From Kalaharituber pfeilii (taxonomy: Eukaryota > Ascomycota > Pezizomycetes > Pezizales > Pezizaceae), in contig WHUZ01000052.1 of the NCBI GenBank assembly GCA_015179045.1, forward strand, positions 310,001-374,000: a stretch of DNA of 64,000 bases. The letters are read 5' to 3'. A program made the position numbers and the translations under genes. Numbering within the stretch: the first letter of the stretch is position 1; each line of letters begins with the position of its first letter. Below the pieces are notes generated by a model, which was not told where the DNA came from, did not search any database, and saw nothing but the letters and a program-made list of their open reading frames with translations. This document shows, one piece after another, positions 42,350 to 52,756 of this stretch.

Positions 42350-44647
42350 TTAATCGAACCAGACCAGCACGGTCCAGTAGTACTGGGATCTTCGCTCTTC
42401 ACTCCACTGATACACCAACCACCCGTCTCCTACAGCCCGTATCCAGGGTATGCCCTCTTTAGAAAATGGAAGTTTTGACGTGCCATTATCAAGGCTGAGT
42501 GTCATGTACCACGGGCTCACCGTGTGAGTTTTCATCGCCGTCGCGGCCTGCCTCATTTCTGCCTGATCAGTGCCCGCAAGTGGGCAGAGGGAGGTGGAGC
42601 TCCGGTTCATGCGGGTAGAACAAAATACAGGTATCCGAAGGCCGACTGGCGAAGGGGTAACCTTTTTGGGGAGAGCCGAAAAGTCGATCGCATAGTGCGC
42701 AGGCTGATAGGTAAGGCCACCCACAGAGAACCACGTATGAAGTTCGGTGCTAGGAAGTGGGCACGCATGGCCCAGCGCGTTCTCCGTCCTGCGCATAAGC
42801 ACCCTATGCTGTGCAGTTGGCAGGTGGATGTACCAAGTGCACTGTGGCGGGTCCTCTAGAAGCAAAGCATATCCATCGGCATCTGGCCGCAGTGACCACT
42901 CCTGGTCCATATGCCCGGGCATCCAGGAGCGAGCTGATGCTGCTCCTCGCTGGCATGCGCTGTGGTCGCCTGCCGCCTGGGAGAGGAATGTAATGAGCTC
43001 TATCTCGGTAGAGGGTAGTGTGTAGCTGTTGGTCACAAGGGCATGCTGCATTGGCTTACTGGGGCTGTCCGGCATAAGGGCTACGCTGACAGTAACGTAG
43101 CGGTCTCGGGACGGACGCTTCAAATGCGGAGGAAAAGTAACTGAAACGGACCACACGCGAGCGGTTGGAAGGGTTTGTGTTGGATTCTGTGGATCTCTAT
43201 GGATTTCATCTGTATCATTAGCAATGAGTTGTATAGCTGAGGAGAAAAACACGAGGGAACCGCAAAATTCGCCCATTGAAGGATAGACAAACATAACGGG
43301 GAACCTAGTGACATAATGGGGGGAAGGTGTCCAAGGTAAGAGATGATACACGTCCTCCAGGGGGATACTGGCAATCATCACGGGTTTAACTGAAGCCTGG
43401 CCAGACCGAGGCTTTGAACCAAACTCAGCAAGGCGGTAAATCTGTATACGCGTTCCTTTTGGGTTCAAGTATTCATCAGAGCCGACCGCACAGTAGAAAA
43501 ACAGCTTTCCCTCACGGTCTGCCCCAACCGCGGTGATATTATATTGAGATAAGTGATACCTAGGCTTCCATGTAATACCGGATAGACGCTGCGCGCATGA
43601 AGTCCAGAGTCTGAGGTCGACAAGTGTTTTCGAAACTGTGGTGACTGAAGCTGAAATTGGGAGGACAACAACTTCTTCGCTCACCACACAGCCTCTTGAG
43701 GACTTATCTGGATTTTCTACCATGCAGATATCTTTGTAAAGAATGTAGTAGGCATTTACATCCACACTCTGCAGGTGCGACCTGTGCTCGAAAAATCCTG
43801 GCGGTAAATATTTCTTGAAAATGGACGGTTGGTTGGCTGAGTTTTTCAAAAACAGTTCCTCAGGGTCCCAGACATACTGGAGAGGGAACGGGAAATCCTC
43901 ATGTTCCAGATCACTGGAAATGCTGCGGGCCCTGAGTTCTTCCAGGTCTAGGACAGCCAGCCGTGTACATTCGCCGGGTAAATATTCGCGAACCACAATT
44001 TTGCCACACTGTGCTGCAAGAACCGCGGTAGATGAGGTGGAGTGAGGAAAACCCCGCGTCGTGCTTGCTTCCTTTTCGCTTGGGCATTTGCTGGCGTCGG
44101 GTTGGTGCGCTTGGGTAACTGTCACGTGGTCTGCCAGCACTCGAATGACTCGGTTCTCACAATCGAGATACACCCGCAGCATCGAGTCTCGCAGGGTCTC
44201 ACCACCCTCCAACCAATGAACTGTGAAACTGCCCCGACTTTCCATGTCACCAGATGGTACAGCATGACCAGTCACTAATACTGCATTCCCACTCGCATCG
44301 GTCCCAAAGCGCCTGCGACGAATTTCCGTCTGTGAGTGTTGCAGCTCTAGTTGATGAAATTTAGTGAAGTGTCCACGCCTCTGATTGTCACAGCGGTGAA
44401 TGATTTGGTCAAAGAGGAGGCGAGCAGAAGAGGGATTTGTTTGGACATGAACCTGTTCTGAGTGGGGCCCAGATGGCCACAGTTGCCCAAAGAAGATGCG
44501 CAGTGCAGTGCGGCAAATGAGGTCGCTTATGAAAAGGGAATGGTGAGCCTTATTGACGCGACGGAGGGTAACGATGTCCCGTGGATTCAGGAAGCACAGG
44601 ATGTGCAAGGTGATTTCAAGGGGTAAACGGTCGAAGAGTTGTGCCAT
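42350..44647 (-). CDS. F-box protein paralogue 3 (intact)
   Basis: 765 residues from the ATG at 44647 (MAQLFDRLPLEITLHILCFL); codons further upstream in frame lack an ATG. The N-terminal F-box continues NPRDIVTLRRVNKAHHSLF. The C-terminal ~700 residues are collinear with paralogue 2 but more diverged, sharing FPPHLKRPSRDRYVT, SLRPDADGYALLLEDPPQCT and VGDGWLVYQW / VLVWFD. A small insertion (GAASARSWMPGHMDQEW region) distinguishes it. No intron is required. It is probably an SCF adaptor like its neighbours; the target is unknown. Confidence 0.82.
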   Translation of the reverse strand: MAQLFDRLPLEITLHILCFLNPRDIVTLRRVNKAHHSLFISDLICRTALRIFFGQLWPSGPHSEQVHVQTNPSSARLLFDQIIHRCDNQRRGHFTKFHQLELQHSQTEIRRRRFGTDASGNAVLVTGHAVPSGDMESRGSFTVHWLEGGETLRDSMLRVYLDCENRVIRVLADHVTVTQAHQPDASKCPSEKEASTTRGFPHSTSSTAVLAAQCGKIVVREYLPGECTRLAVLDLEELRARSISSDLEHEDFPFPLQYVWDPEELFLKNSANQPSIFKKYLPPGFFEHRSHLQSVDVNAYYILYKDICMVENPDKSSRGCVVSEEVVVLPISASVTTVSKTLVDLRLWTSCAQRLSGITWKPRYHLSQYNITAVGADREGKLFFYCAVGSDEYLNPKGTRIQIYRLAEFGSKPRSGQASVKPVMIASIPLEDVYHLLPWTPSPHYVTRFPVMFVYPSMGEFCGSLVFFSSAIQLIANDTDEIHRDPQNPTQTLPTARVWSVSVTFPPHLKRPSRDRYVTVSVALMPDSPSKPMQHALVTNSYTLPSTEIELITFLSQAAGDHSACQRGAASARSWMPGHMDQEWSLRPDADGYALLLEDPPQCTWYIHLPTAQHRVLMRRTENALGHACPLPSTELHTWFSVGGLTYQPAHYAIDFSALPKKVTPSPVGLRIPVFCSTRMNRSSTSLCPLAGTDQAEMRQAATAMKTHTVSPWYMTLSLDNGTSKLPFSKEGIPWIRAVGDGWLVYQWSEERRSQYYWTVLVWFD

Positions 44648-44689
44648 CACTGTTGAGACGTTTCTATATCTTGGAGTGTGATGGAACAA

Positions 44690-45023
44690 TTAGGATGTGA
44701 TCTGCAACGGTGGAACTTGAGAGGTACTCGGCGTGCGGTGCAAGTAAGTAGACGTGGCGGCTTGGCGCCATCTCCAGCTAGGCAAGCAGTGCTCCAGAGT
44801 GGCGGTACTGATGGCAAGAATAAGGCTAAACGCGGCCCGAAACACTAATTGTCGGTAGGGACATATGGTGATGCATACATATATTGAGGAGGCGAGTTTA
44901 TATTTTAGAAGCGAGATGTGGATGTATAGGTTTCAGTTGGAATGCGGAGTGGTCTATCAATTGTATGCAGACAGGACTGTAGTGGTTGGAAGGAGATATC
45001 AGACAGACATGGACACGCAGAGA
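44690..45023. other. Intergenic, no gene seen
   Basis: Upstream region of F-box gene 3; nothing else recognised. Confidence 0.35.
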
Positions 45024-45720
45024 TTTTTTTTTTTTTTTCTTTTAAACAGTAATAGCATGCCGCCCTATGGGCTATGGCGAGGTTTAATTACATTAAATAT
45101 GGAAAATAACGCGAAGTATAACACTAGATGTAATGCCTGAATAAAAATAACCCTAATGTATTTGCCTGAATGAAAATAAAGGTCAGAGATAAGGTCCCGT
45201 CTGCTAACCTCTTTCCGCCTATTCCATTAGCTCTACTAGTTTGTCTCTTTCCCCTTCTGATTTCGGGGGTGTCTTTAGGTCTGAGTATCCTCCTGGCCAT
45301 TTTCACTTCCATACTTTGCACTCGTTGAGTATGTGGGCGGTGTTTTCCATTCCCTTGCCGCACCACCTGCGCTCTGGGCTGTCTGCTTTCTCGATCTGGT
45401 GTCTCCATTGTCGTAGGCCTTTATTGCCCAGGATGCCGGCGAGGGTGGTGGTGGCCTTCCTAGAGCCTAGGCGTTGTAGTGGACAGTAGTCTAGCTGAAG
45501 TCTATTGCGTTCGCTTGCTCTTCGCGATCTCACGCACTGGCGCATGCCCCCTTCCGTGACTACCTCATCTTGGTATTGTAGAGCAGTTCCGACTTTGACT
45601 GCCGTTTCTGCTGTGGTGTTGCCTTTTATGCCGATGTGGGATTTCACCCACATTATTGCCACGTCCAAGTCGCCATGTTTTGCTCTTATGAACACAGAGA
45701 GAGACCAGGCAGACCAGACA
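45024..45720 (-). mobile_element. Truncated LINE (D-like), RNase H end
   Basis: A minus-strand copy with the last RNase H motif (IMWVKSHIGIKGNTTAETA, where the usual final Asp region has changed) and the C-terminal cluster (SPERRWCGKGMENTAHILNEC, first Cys replaced by Arg). The type-1 hairpin follows (GCCC-ATA-GGGC, with GCTAT at the base breaking the lower stem) and poly(A). The 5' limit is approximate. CACAGAGAGA near 45690 resembles CACGCAGAGA beside the poly(T), an imperfect target duplication at best. Confidence 0.8.
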
Positions 45721-46014
45721 ATACTACAGGTTACATATATCATATCTTTCTTTCACTTGACCATTGAGACCGTCCTTGAGACCTCATTCCGCCACCTCTA
45801 GATACCAGTATCGCAAGACAATGGATGCTGTTGAGCCTTCATTATACCAGTTATATATAAATGCACTTCCTTGCTCCTTTTTGATTTCGTTCTTTTTCTG
45901 TCTACATTAAGTATTTCCGATAGTGGGAAGATACGACGGAGTTTGTATAAGTAGTAGTAATTGATCTGCATAGCTGGGACACTCTTAAGGAAAGTTACTA
46001 AAGGGGACAAATTT
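45721..46014. other. Intergenic, no gene seen
   Basis: AT-rich, no supported feature. Confidence 0.3.
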
Positions 46015-46290
46015 TAGTGAGCGGCACGAGCTAGCTCGAGCTAAGCTGGAGGGTGAGCTCGAGCCAGCTCATGAGTAAGTGAGCTTGGCTCGAGCCGGGC
46101 TTGTCAAATAGAAGATGAGCTTGAGCCAGCGAGCCTTAATTACACGATATAATTAATAACTAATCTAAACTATTCTACAGCTTCATCTTCCTTACTACTA
46201 TCCACTAAATTTAGTATTCCTTCTACATTTATTCCTGCTGCAAGTTCCTCTACAGCTTCCTTCAGCTTATCAACATTGAACTAAGACTAA
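46015..46290 (-). mobile_element. One end of a longer hAT-like element
   Basis: Starts TAGTGAGCGGCACGAGCTAG like the two MITEs but then differs. On the minus strand 46285-46174 reads as a plausible protein end (VDKLKEAVEELAAGINVEGI, ending DSSKEDEAVE-stop), which could be the C-terminus of the family's transposase. The other end was not found, so extent and autonomy are unknown. Confidence 0.5.
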
Positions 46291-48079
46291 CAACCACTTT
46301 TACAGAATGAGTATTTGGAAGAAAATAACCTTTCCAGTATATCTGGAAGTTAAAAGTTACATCAAAGTGAAGCTCGGGACCACTTGAGAAAGAATATTAC
46401 CTTTATTTTATAAAATCCAGAAGATATCGAGTTGTTTTCTGAAGGTCAAGTTTTCAGAGTTTTTTTCTTAAAGCTCTCCTATACAAATTTAAAAAAGCAG
46501 GATAGTTGCATCTAATTGGTATGAGTGCAGCCTCTGTAGTATTGACTGATCTACTAGTTTCACGAAGAATTGGTTTAGTGGCAGTAGAGAGAACTCAAAA
46601 AGGAATAAAGTAATTCAGAAGTTCCGACTCAGAGTCAGATCAGCAATGCCTTTCAAAAACAGCAAAGTATAACTTCTATAGTAGTGACATACCAGATTGA
46701 GTAGGGACAGAAGTAGAAGGCAAGAGAAAATAGAAAAAGAGTTAAGAAGAATAGAAAGAATATTAGTAGAAGAGGATCCAAGAATGAAATTCTTAGAACC
46801 AGTAGAAACAGATTAGACAGAAATAGGTTACATTATAGACAAGAACTATATATAGAGTATTAATGTAAAGAATGAGTAAGGGCCGGGGTCGAGATACATG
46901 GTAGGCAGCGGGTGCCAGGGAGGCAGCGGAGTTCACGGCGGGTAGAGACAGTCGGCGCTATATGATGTAGAGAGATGTATGCAGAGTTACGTACAGCCTG
47001 AGGGTGGATACAAGTTGTTACGTGAGGAGCAGAGAGGGACGTGGGGATGAGCCTCCTTTATGGAGAGCCCAGGAATCTTGGCAGAAGAACATTCTAGATA
47101 CAGGAGAATCAAACAAGCCCAGAAACTTGGCAGAAGAACAAACTAGCGCGCGGGAGAAACTTCGAGCTAATGCAGGAGAACATTCTGGACGAATCATGAA
47201 TGCAAGAGAATATGCAGGAACATACGGGCAGCGACCGGGATGCAAGCGGCTGCTGTGCGTAAGGACTCAGGGCTGGCGGCGAGGGTCGGAGCTTTCAGGC
47301 ACTGCCGCTACGCGGCGGCTCGGCAGGAGTTCGGGCTGTGGCAGGGTCTCGGGGCCTCGGGTGTCATGTGCAGGAGGAGTATTTCGGCCGTGGTGAAGGT
47401 TGGTTCGTTACAATTAAAGATATTTATATCTAAAAGAGATAGAATTGATAACTAGCATAATTAGAAGAGAAAGAGGATATTATTATAGTTAAAGAAAGAA
47501 TTAAAAGGGTATATAACAAAAAAAAGAATATAATAAGAAGCTAAACATGATTAAAGTAATAAAAAAAAATAGTAGAGACAAAAGAGCTAAGAAAAACTTC
47601 TAATATAATATAAATAAGTATAGAAGAGCTAATACCCTATCTTATTTGATTATGCTGACCTATGAGTAATTTCTGATCAAGATATCTAGATATCTTCAGG
47701 ATTGTAGATTGCTAGCATAAAATTACTATACTTAAGCTTATTACTAGCAGTAAAGTGTTACGGCTAGGGTGGAAACTTACCCACCACTGTGGCAAGGGGC
47801 AAGGGTTCCACTACTAACTAGCTGTCACGGCTAAGGTGAAGACTTACCCGCCAAGGGGATAACGCTTACCCTGTAATCGAACATAAGACCAATGCTGACT
47901 GACCGGACTGATCACCCGTTAGGCTTGGCTGTTGATTCTCGCATCGTTTAGATAGGGTAGTACTACGGAAGGGTGTGTCATTCGGAATGCAGCTTGATGC
48001 ATACACTCGATTTACGGAAGCTTTATTAATATACGCACATGCATTAGTACATTCGTTATCTTTGTCCCGTACTATTTTT
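46291..48079. other. AT-rich degraded repeat region
   Basis: Low-GC sequence with fragments resembling an LTR-retrotransposon gag (RELRRIERILVEEDPRMKFL near 46740-46800), a GC-richer island at about 47000-47400 without a supported gene, and two 28-bp imperfect direct repeats TGTYACGGCTARGGTG at 47757 and 47822 that look like LTR starts. Too decayed to classify. Confidence 0.35.
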
Positions 48080-48761
48080 GCCTACCACTAGCCATCCTAC
48101 CAGCGCTACCTGCGGACGCAGACAAGCTCGAGTTCGAGAATGCCATAGCCAATGCCGAGGATGAGGGGTGGAACTCCGTCTACACTGACGGGAGCAGGAT
48201 AGATTACAAGACAGGCCTAGGCACCTACGCAAAAGACACCTCTACTTCCACATACCTAGGGGAACAGACTACTGTCAATGATGCAGAACTCATTGCCATG
48301 AGCGAAGCATTACGCAATCAAGCTGGGGAACTCCTGATCATAACCGACTCTAAGGTATCGATATCCAAGCTCCGAAAGATCGCTCAGGGAGAGCCCACCC
48401 ACAAAGGACCGGCAAAACTGGTTAGAGACGCCTGGAAAGCGAGAACAGACAGAGGTGACTGGGACGTTGCAGTGATGTGGGTCAAGTCCCATATAGGAGT
48501 CAAAGGAAACACCGAGGCAGACACAGCTGCGAAAATAGGCACATGCCTCCCCTACCAAGATGAAACCATAACGGAAGATGGGATACGACAAACCTCGAGA
48601 CATCAGCGCGCCACAGAGAGAAACCGGCTAGGGCTCAGCTACCGTCCCTTGACAACACTTGGAAGTCGACACATAGCCACACTAGCAGGAATACTGGGCG
48701 GCAAGTTACTACGGAAATGGCAGTACGAAATCGGGAAAGCAGACAGCCCAGAATGTCGAAG
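48080..48761 (+). mobile_element. LINE-B fragment (RNase H)
   Basis: Nearly identical to the RNase H part of the LINE-B at 52628-59635, but on the plus strand. It begins within the thumb (ALPADADKLEFENAI), runs through VYTDGSRIDYKTGLGTYAKD, VNDAELIAMS, IITDSK and GNTEADTAAK, and is cut at SPECR by the start of LINE-A copy 2. It lacks its own 3' end. Confidence 0.88.
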
Positions 48762-48779
48762 CGGCACAGAGGAGGGGGG

Positions 48780-51265
48780 TACCGGAAGTTACGTGGATAG
48801 AGACGGAGAAGCTGACAGACATCTCGGAGGTAGGGAGACTAGTCAAGCCTTGGAGCAAGGATGCTGCGATCTTTAGACAGTATCAGGATGGAAAGGATGG
48901 GATCGCAGTAGAAAAAGAGGTAGAAGTTTTAGAGAATGCTACTAAGGAGTGTATTGTGGTAAGAAAGGGACCACTGGTAGTTTTTCATAGGCAGCAGGTA
49001 ACTCCAAGAACAACGAGGGTTATGATGAGTTGGGGAAGGAGAGAGGAGAGAGAGAGAGATAGAAGCGCATCTCCATGTGCAGGAAGAGAAAGAGGGGGTA
49101 GGAGGAGGGAGGGGCAGTGGGAGGTAGGGGACTCCCAGCTGGACTTAGAGCTGGTAGTACCAGCTCTCCCACCAATAGTAGAGAAAGAACAAGAAGAACA
49201 AGGGATAGGGGAAGCAGAAGAAGGAGAGAGTGAGGACGAAGAAGAGGATGAAGAAATGGGGGATGAAGCAGAGGGAGTGGAGGAGGAGGAGAAAGAAGAA
49301 GAGGAGGAGGAGGAGGAGGAGGAAGGGAGTAAGAGGGATGAAGAAGAACTAGGAGAGGAAGAGAAGGAGGTTATAGCACTCGTGCATGCAGCACAGGTCC
49401 TAGATAAGAGAAGGAATGAGCTGAAGGAGAAGGGAAAGAAGGGAGAAGCAAGATCGGTAGAGGCAGTAGGAATGCAGGTGGCAGCAATTCTGGGGACAAC
49501 GGTTTTTGAGGAAGGTTGGAAAAATCTGAGGAAGAGAGCAGGGGAGAGGAAGAGAGTGACAGAATATAAAAGAGTAATCAGAATGACAGGAGAGGAGGTG
49601 AAGAAGTGGAAGGAGGAAGCGAGGGAGGCTTGGAGAGGAAGGAGAAGGGCAAAGGAGACGGAGATGGAAGAGAGAATGGGAGCCCTAGAAGGGATAGTGA
49701 GGGAAATACATGTAGCAATGGGTCTCGCATCCGGGAAGGAGGAGAAGGCACTGGAAAGGGAAAAGAAGAAGAGGGAGGAGGAAAAGAGAGAGGAGGAGAA
49801 AAAGAGGAAAAGAGAGGCAGAGATCCGAGAAATCCGAAAAATGCAGGAAGAGGGGGAAAGAAAGAGGAAGAGAGAGGAGGAGAAGAGGAAGGAGGCAGAA
49901 GAAATAAGTAAAAAGAAGATTACAGAGGAGAGGAAGAAGGCAATGCAGAGGGTGGAGGTTCTAAAGAAGGTAGCAGAGGCAATGGAGACGCCGGGGACCT
50001 CACAGGAGGAGGTGGCAGCTTTGGAGGAGAGAGAAAGGAAGCTGAGAGAGGAAGCAGAGAAAGCAGCAGCAGAAGCAGAGAAGAGGATTGAGGGGGAGAC
50101 CTGGACAATTGTGAGGGGAAAGAAGTTGTTGAAGAGAACACTGAGGACGGTACATAAGAAACAGGTACCATATGGAAGGGAGGGGCTTGAGGAGAGGGAA
50201 ATTTTATTGAAGATGTGTGAGTCCCTCTGGGAGACATCGGCGAAGGTAGAAGGAGAAAAGGGGTGGAAGGTAGCACAGGTGTCACGGAATCCAGCGGCAT
50301 CAAAATTTGAGAGGACATGGCTCCTAGTGGATATCAGGGAGGAGGAGAAGGCGAAGGAGGTCATGGAGAAGTTCGGAGCATGGATGCGTCTAATTTTTGG
50401 GGAGGATCTTCTAAAGGTGGAGGTCTATAACAAGGATGCAGTCCCCCTGGTGATGAAGGGGGCAGACTACAAGGATGGGAGATTTTTTTTTTTTTTTTTA
50501 ATTTCATTACTCGCATAAGGATGGGAGAGGAGACATGGAGGTAATGAAAAAGAAGTTGAAAGAGGAGAACCCAGACATTAAGTTTGGATCCAGGCCACCA
50601 GTACGTTTTGGAGTGGTGCCACTTATGGGTCCTCCACGGGTATCGCAGTTGAAGTTTGAAGTGGTGAATGCGGAGGAGGCAGTGAAGGTGCTGAAGAAAG
50701 GTTTAATATGGGGAGGAGAGAGGAAGGTGGTAGAGAAATATAAGCCAGGAGCGCACATGCAGGGAGATGTGCGAGTAAGTTATGCTAATATAGCAGCAGC
50801 AGGAGTGGAGCAGCCACAGCAGCAGCAGCAGCAACAAAGAATAGGGGGAGGAGTAATAAACGTACCCCCGGCATATTTCCAAGGGGGCAACAGGCGCAGG
50901 TAGCAGGTACGCAGGAAAGCAGCCAGAGGAGTCAGGGGACAGGTTGTTTCAAGTGCGGGAAGAAAGGACATCTGGCGAGGGAGTGCAGGTTTCAGAGGGG
51001 CCAGATGGCATGTTATGCGTGTGGCAAGTGGGGCCATATTGCTAGAATCTGTCCAGAGAGACCTAAGCCGGTAGTTCCAAACCAGAGTCAGAAGAGAGAA
51101 AGAGTAGAGGAGACACCAATGAAGAAGAAGCAGGAGGAGGGAAGTAAGGCAGCAAAGGTAGTGGATAAGGGGAAGGGGAAGGAAGTAGAAAAGGAGACCG
51201 GAGTCAGGTTCTCATTAGAAAACTGGGATGAGGAGGCAGCAAGGTTAGGGTTGGGGGTTTTTTGA
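48780..51265 (+). pseudogene. LINE-A ORF1 (Gag-like), truncated and interrupted
   Basis: The nucleic-acid-binding protein of LINE-A. The frame is open from the truncated start (VPEVTWIETEKLTDISEVGR); the first in-frame ATG is at 49022. A very acidic stretch (poly-Glu near 49280-49330) is followed by a long Lys/Glu/Arg coiled coil to about 50090, an RRM-like globular part (SKFERTWLLVDIREEEKAKE, FGSRPPVRFGVV), a Gln run, and two CCHC zinc knuckles (CFKCGKKGHLARECR and CYACGKWGHIARIC). The 34-bp insertion plus its 12-bp duplication shift the frame at 50483, and a further one-base shift lies between 50903 and the first knuckle. Confidence 0.85.
50483..50516 (-). mobile_element. 34-bp LINE micro-insertion in LINE-A ORF1
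   Basis: 18 T's and AATTTCATTACTCGCAT, that is the last 15 or so bases of the type-1 tail with poly(A). The perfect 12-bp duplication AAGGATGGGAGA lies at 50471-50482 and 50517-50528. It frameshifts ORF1 (ADYKDGR continues as GDMEVMKKK after it). Confidence 0.95.
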
Positions 51266-52756
51266 GAGAGAGAAAGGGGGGAGAGAGAATGGAGATTGAC
51301 TCAAGAAGTGATATGGAGGGATCAATACATCGACCCACCATCAAGCTGGGAGACCTGTTTGGGAGAGCGCCTCAGGATGGGTGGGAGGCTGAGAGCAGTG
51401 GAGTACCAGACGCATTATGGTGAAGGTAGGATACCTGAACGTAGGAGGGGTAGTGTGGTAGGCCATGTATGGAGGGAGAATATTTTCAAGGAAGGGTGGG
51501 ACTTGGGTTTTGAGGGAGAAGTTTGGAAGAGGAAGGAGGAGTCAGGGTGGAAGACAGGAACTCACCCAGGGCTAAAGAGAAGAGGGGAAGTAGGGGCGGG
51601 GACCAGGGTAGTAGGATGGGAAAGAGGAGGGAGAAGGTATGGGGAGGGGAGAAGGGGGGGGACAATGTTGTGTGGGATAGAGTGGGTGATGTGGTAGTGG
51701 GGGGGGTATATGTAGATGGGAATTGGCGGGGAGAGGAGTTTGAAGGGTGGCTAGAGAGGGTGCTGGAAGTGGAAGGAGACTGTGTGATACTAGGTGACTG
51801 GAATGCACATAGTGAGATGTGGAGCTTGGAGGGGACAGGAGAGAATAGCAGAGGAAAGATCTTGAGGGAGAAAATGGAGGGGGCGGGATTTAGCCTGGCT
51901 GGGGAGAGAGTAGGAACATGGAGGAGAGAGGTAGAAGGGCGACTGAAAGAATCAAGGATTGATCTGGTTTGGTACCGAGGGGTGAGGGGGGTAGAGGTGG
52001 AGTATCTAGATTTAGGTTCGGACCATTCAGCACTGGTAGTGGAGTTCGAGGAGAAGAAAAGAGAGGGAGAGGAAGAAGAGGTAAGGGTACGTATAGACTG
52101 GGAGCGGATGGAGAAAGAAATTGAGGGGTTGAATGGAGAGTGGGGAGAGCAGGAGAGAAAAGAGTGGGTGGAGAGAATAGGTGAGGGGGATGCATACCAG
52201 AAACTCAAGAGGTGGAAGAGATCACTTGAGAAGAAGGTCAGAGTGAGCGGAAAAAGCAAGAAGTGGTGGAGCGAGGAGATTGAGGAGCTGAGAAAGGAGG
52301 TAAACAGGCTTGCAAGAGGAGGCGTGGGAGCTCGTGCGAGACTGGCAAATGAGGAAAGAGTGAGGGGTTGGAAGGCAGCGATACAGAAAATGAAGTGGAA
52401 GATCCGGGAGGAGAAAAGAAGGTGTTGGAGAGAGTTCATAGAAGAGGAGGGAGTCAGTGATCCATGGAGGTTAGTGAGGGTGGCGAAGAACCCCTTTGGG
52501 AGAGGAGAAAAGATGGGGACTCTCATGGATGAGGAGGGGAGGGAGCTGGAAGGGGATGTAGAAAAGGCGGAAGCTCTGGTGAAGAGGAACTTCGCCTTCA
52601 AAGAGGAAGAGGAGGAGACTCAGGAGATTTTTTTTTTTTTTTTTTTTTATATCATTACTCGCGTGCCGCCCTGGGGGCTATGGCGAGATTAGTTACATGA
52701 GATTAGATACATATGAAGGTAGAAGAAAAGGAATAAGAAAAGATCCTGTGTGTCTC

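Noticed and set aside
47004..47396. 130-codon ORF in a GC-richer island
   Set aside because: Composition is Arg/Gly/Ser-rich without motifs, and it lies among degraded repeats.
47757..47860. Direct repeats starting TGTYACGGCTA as a solo LTR pair
   Set aside because: Only about 28 bp match and no matching ends or target duplication were found; kept only as a note in the regional entry.
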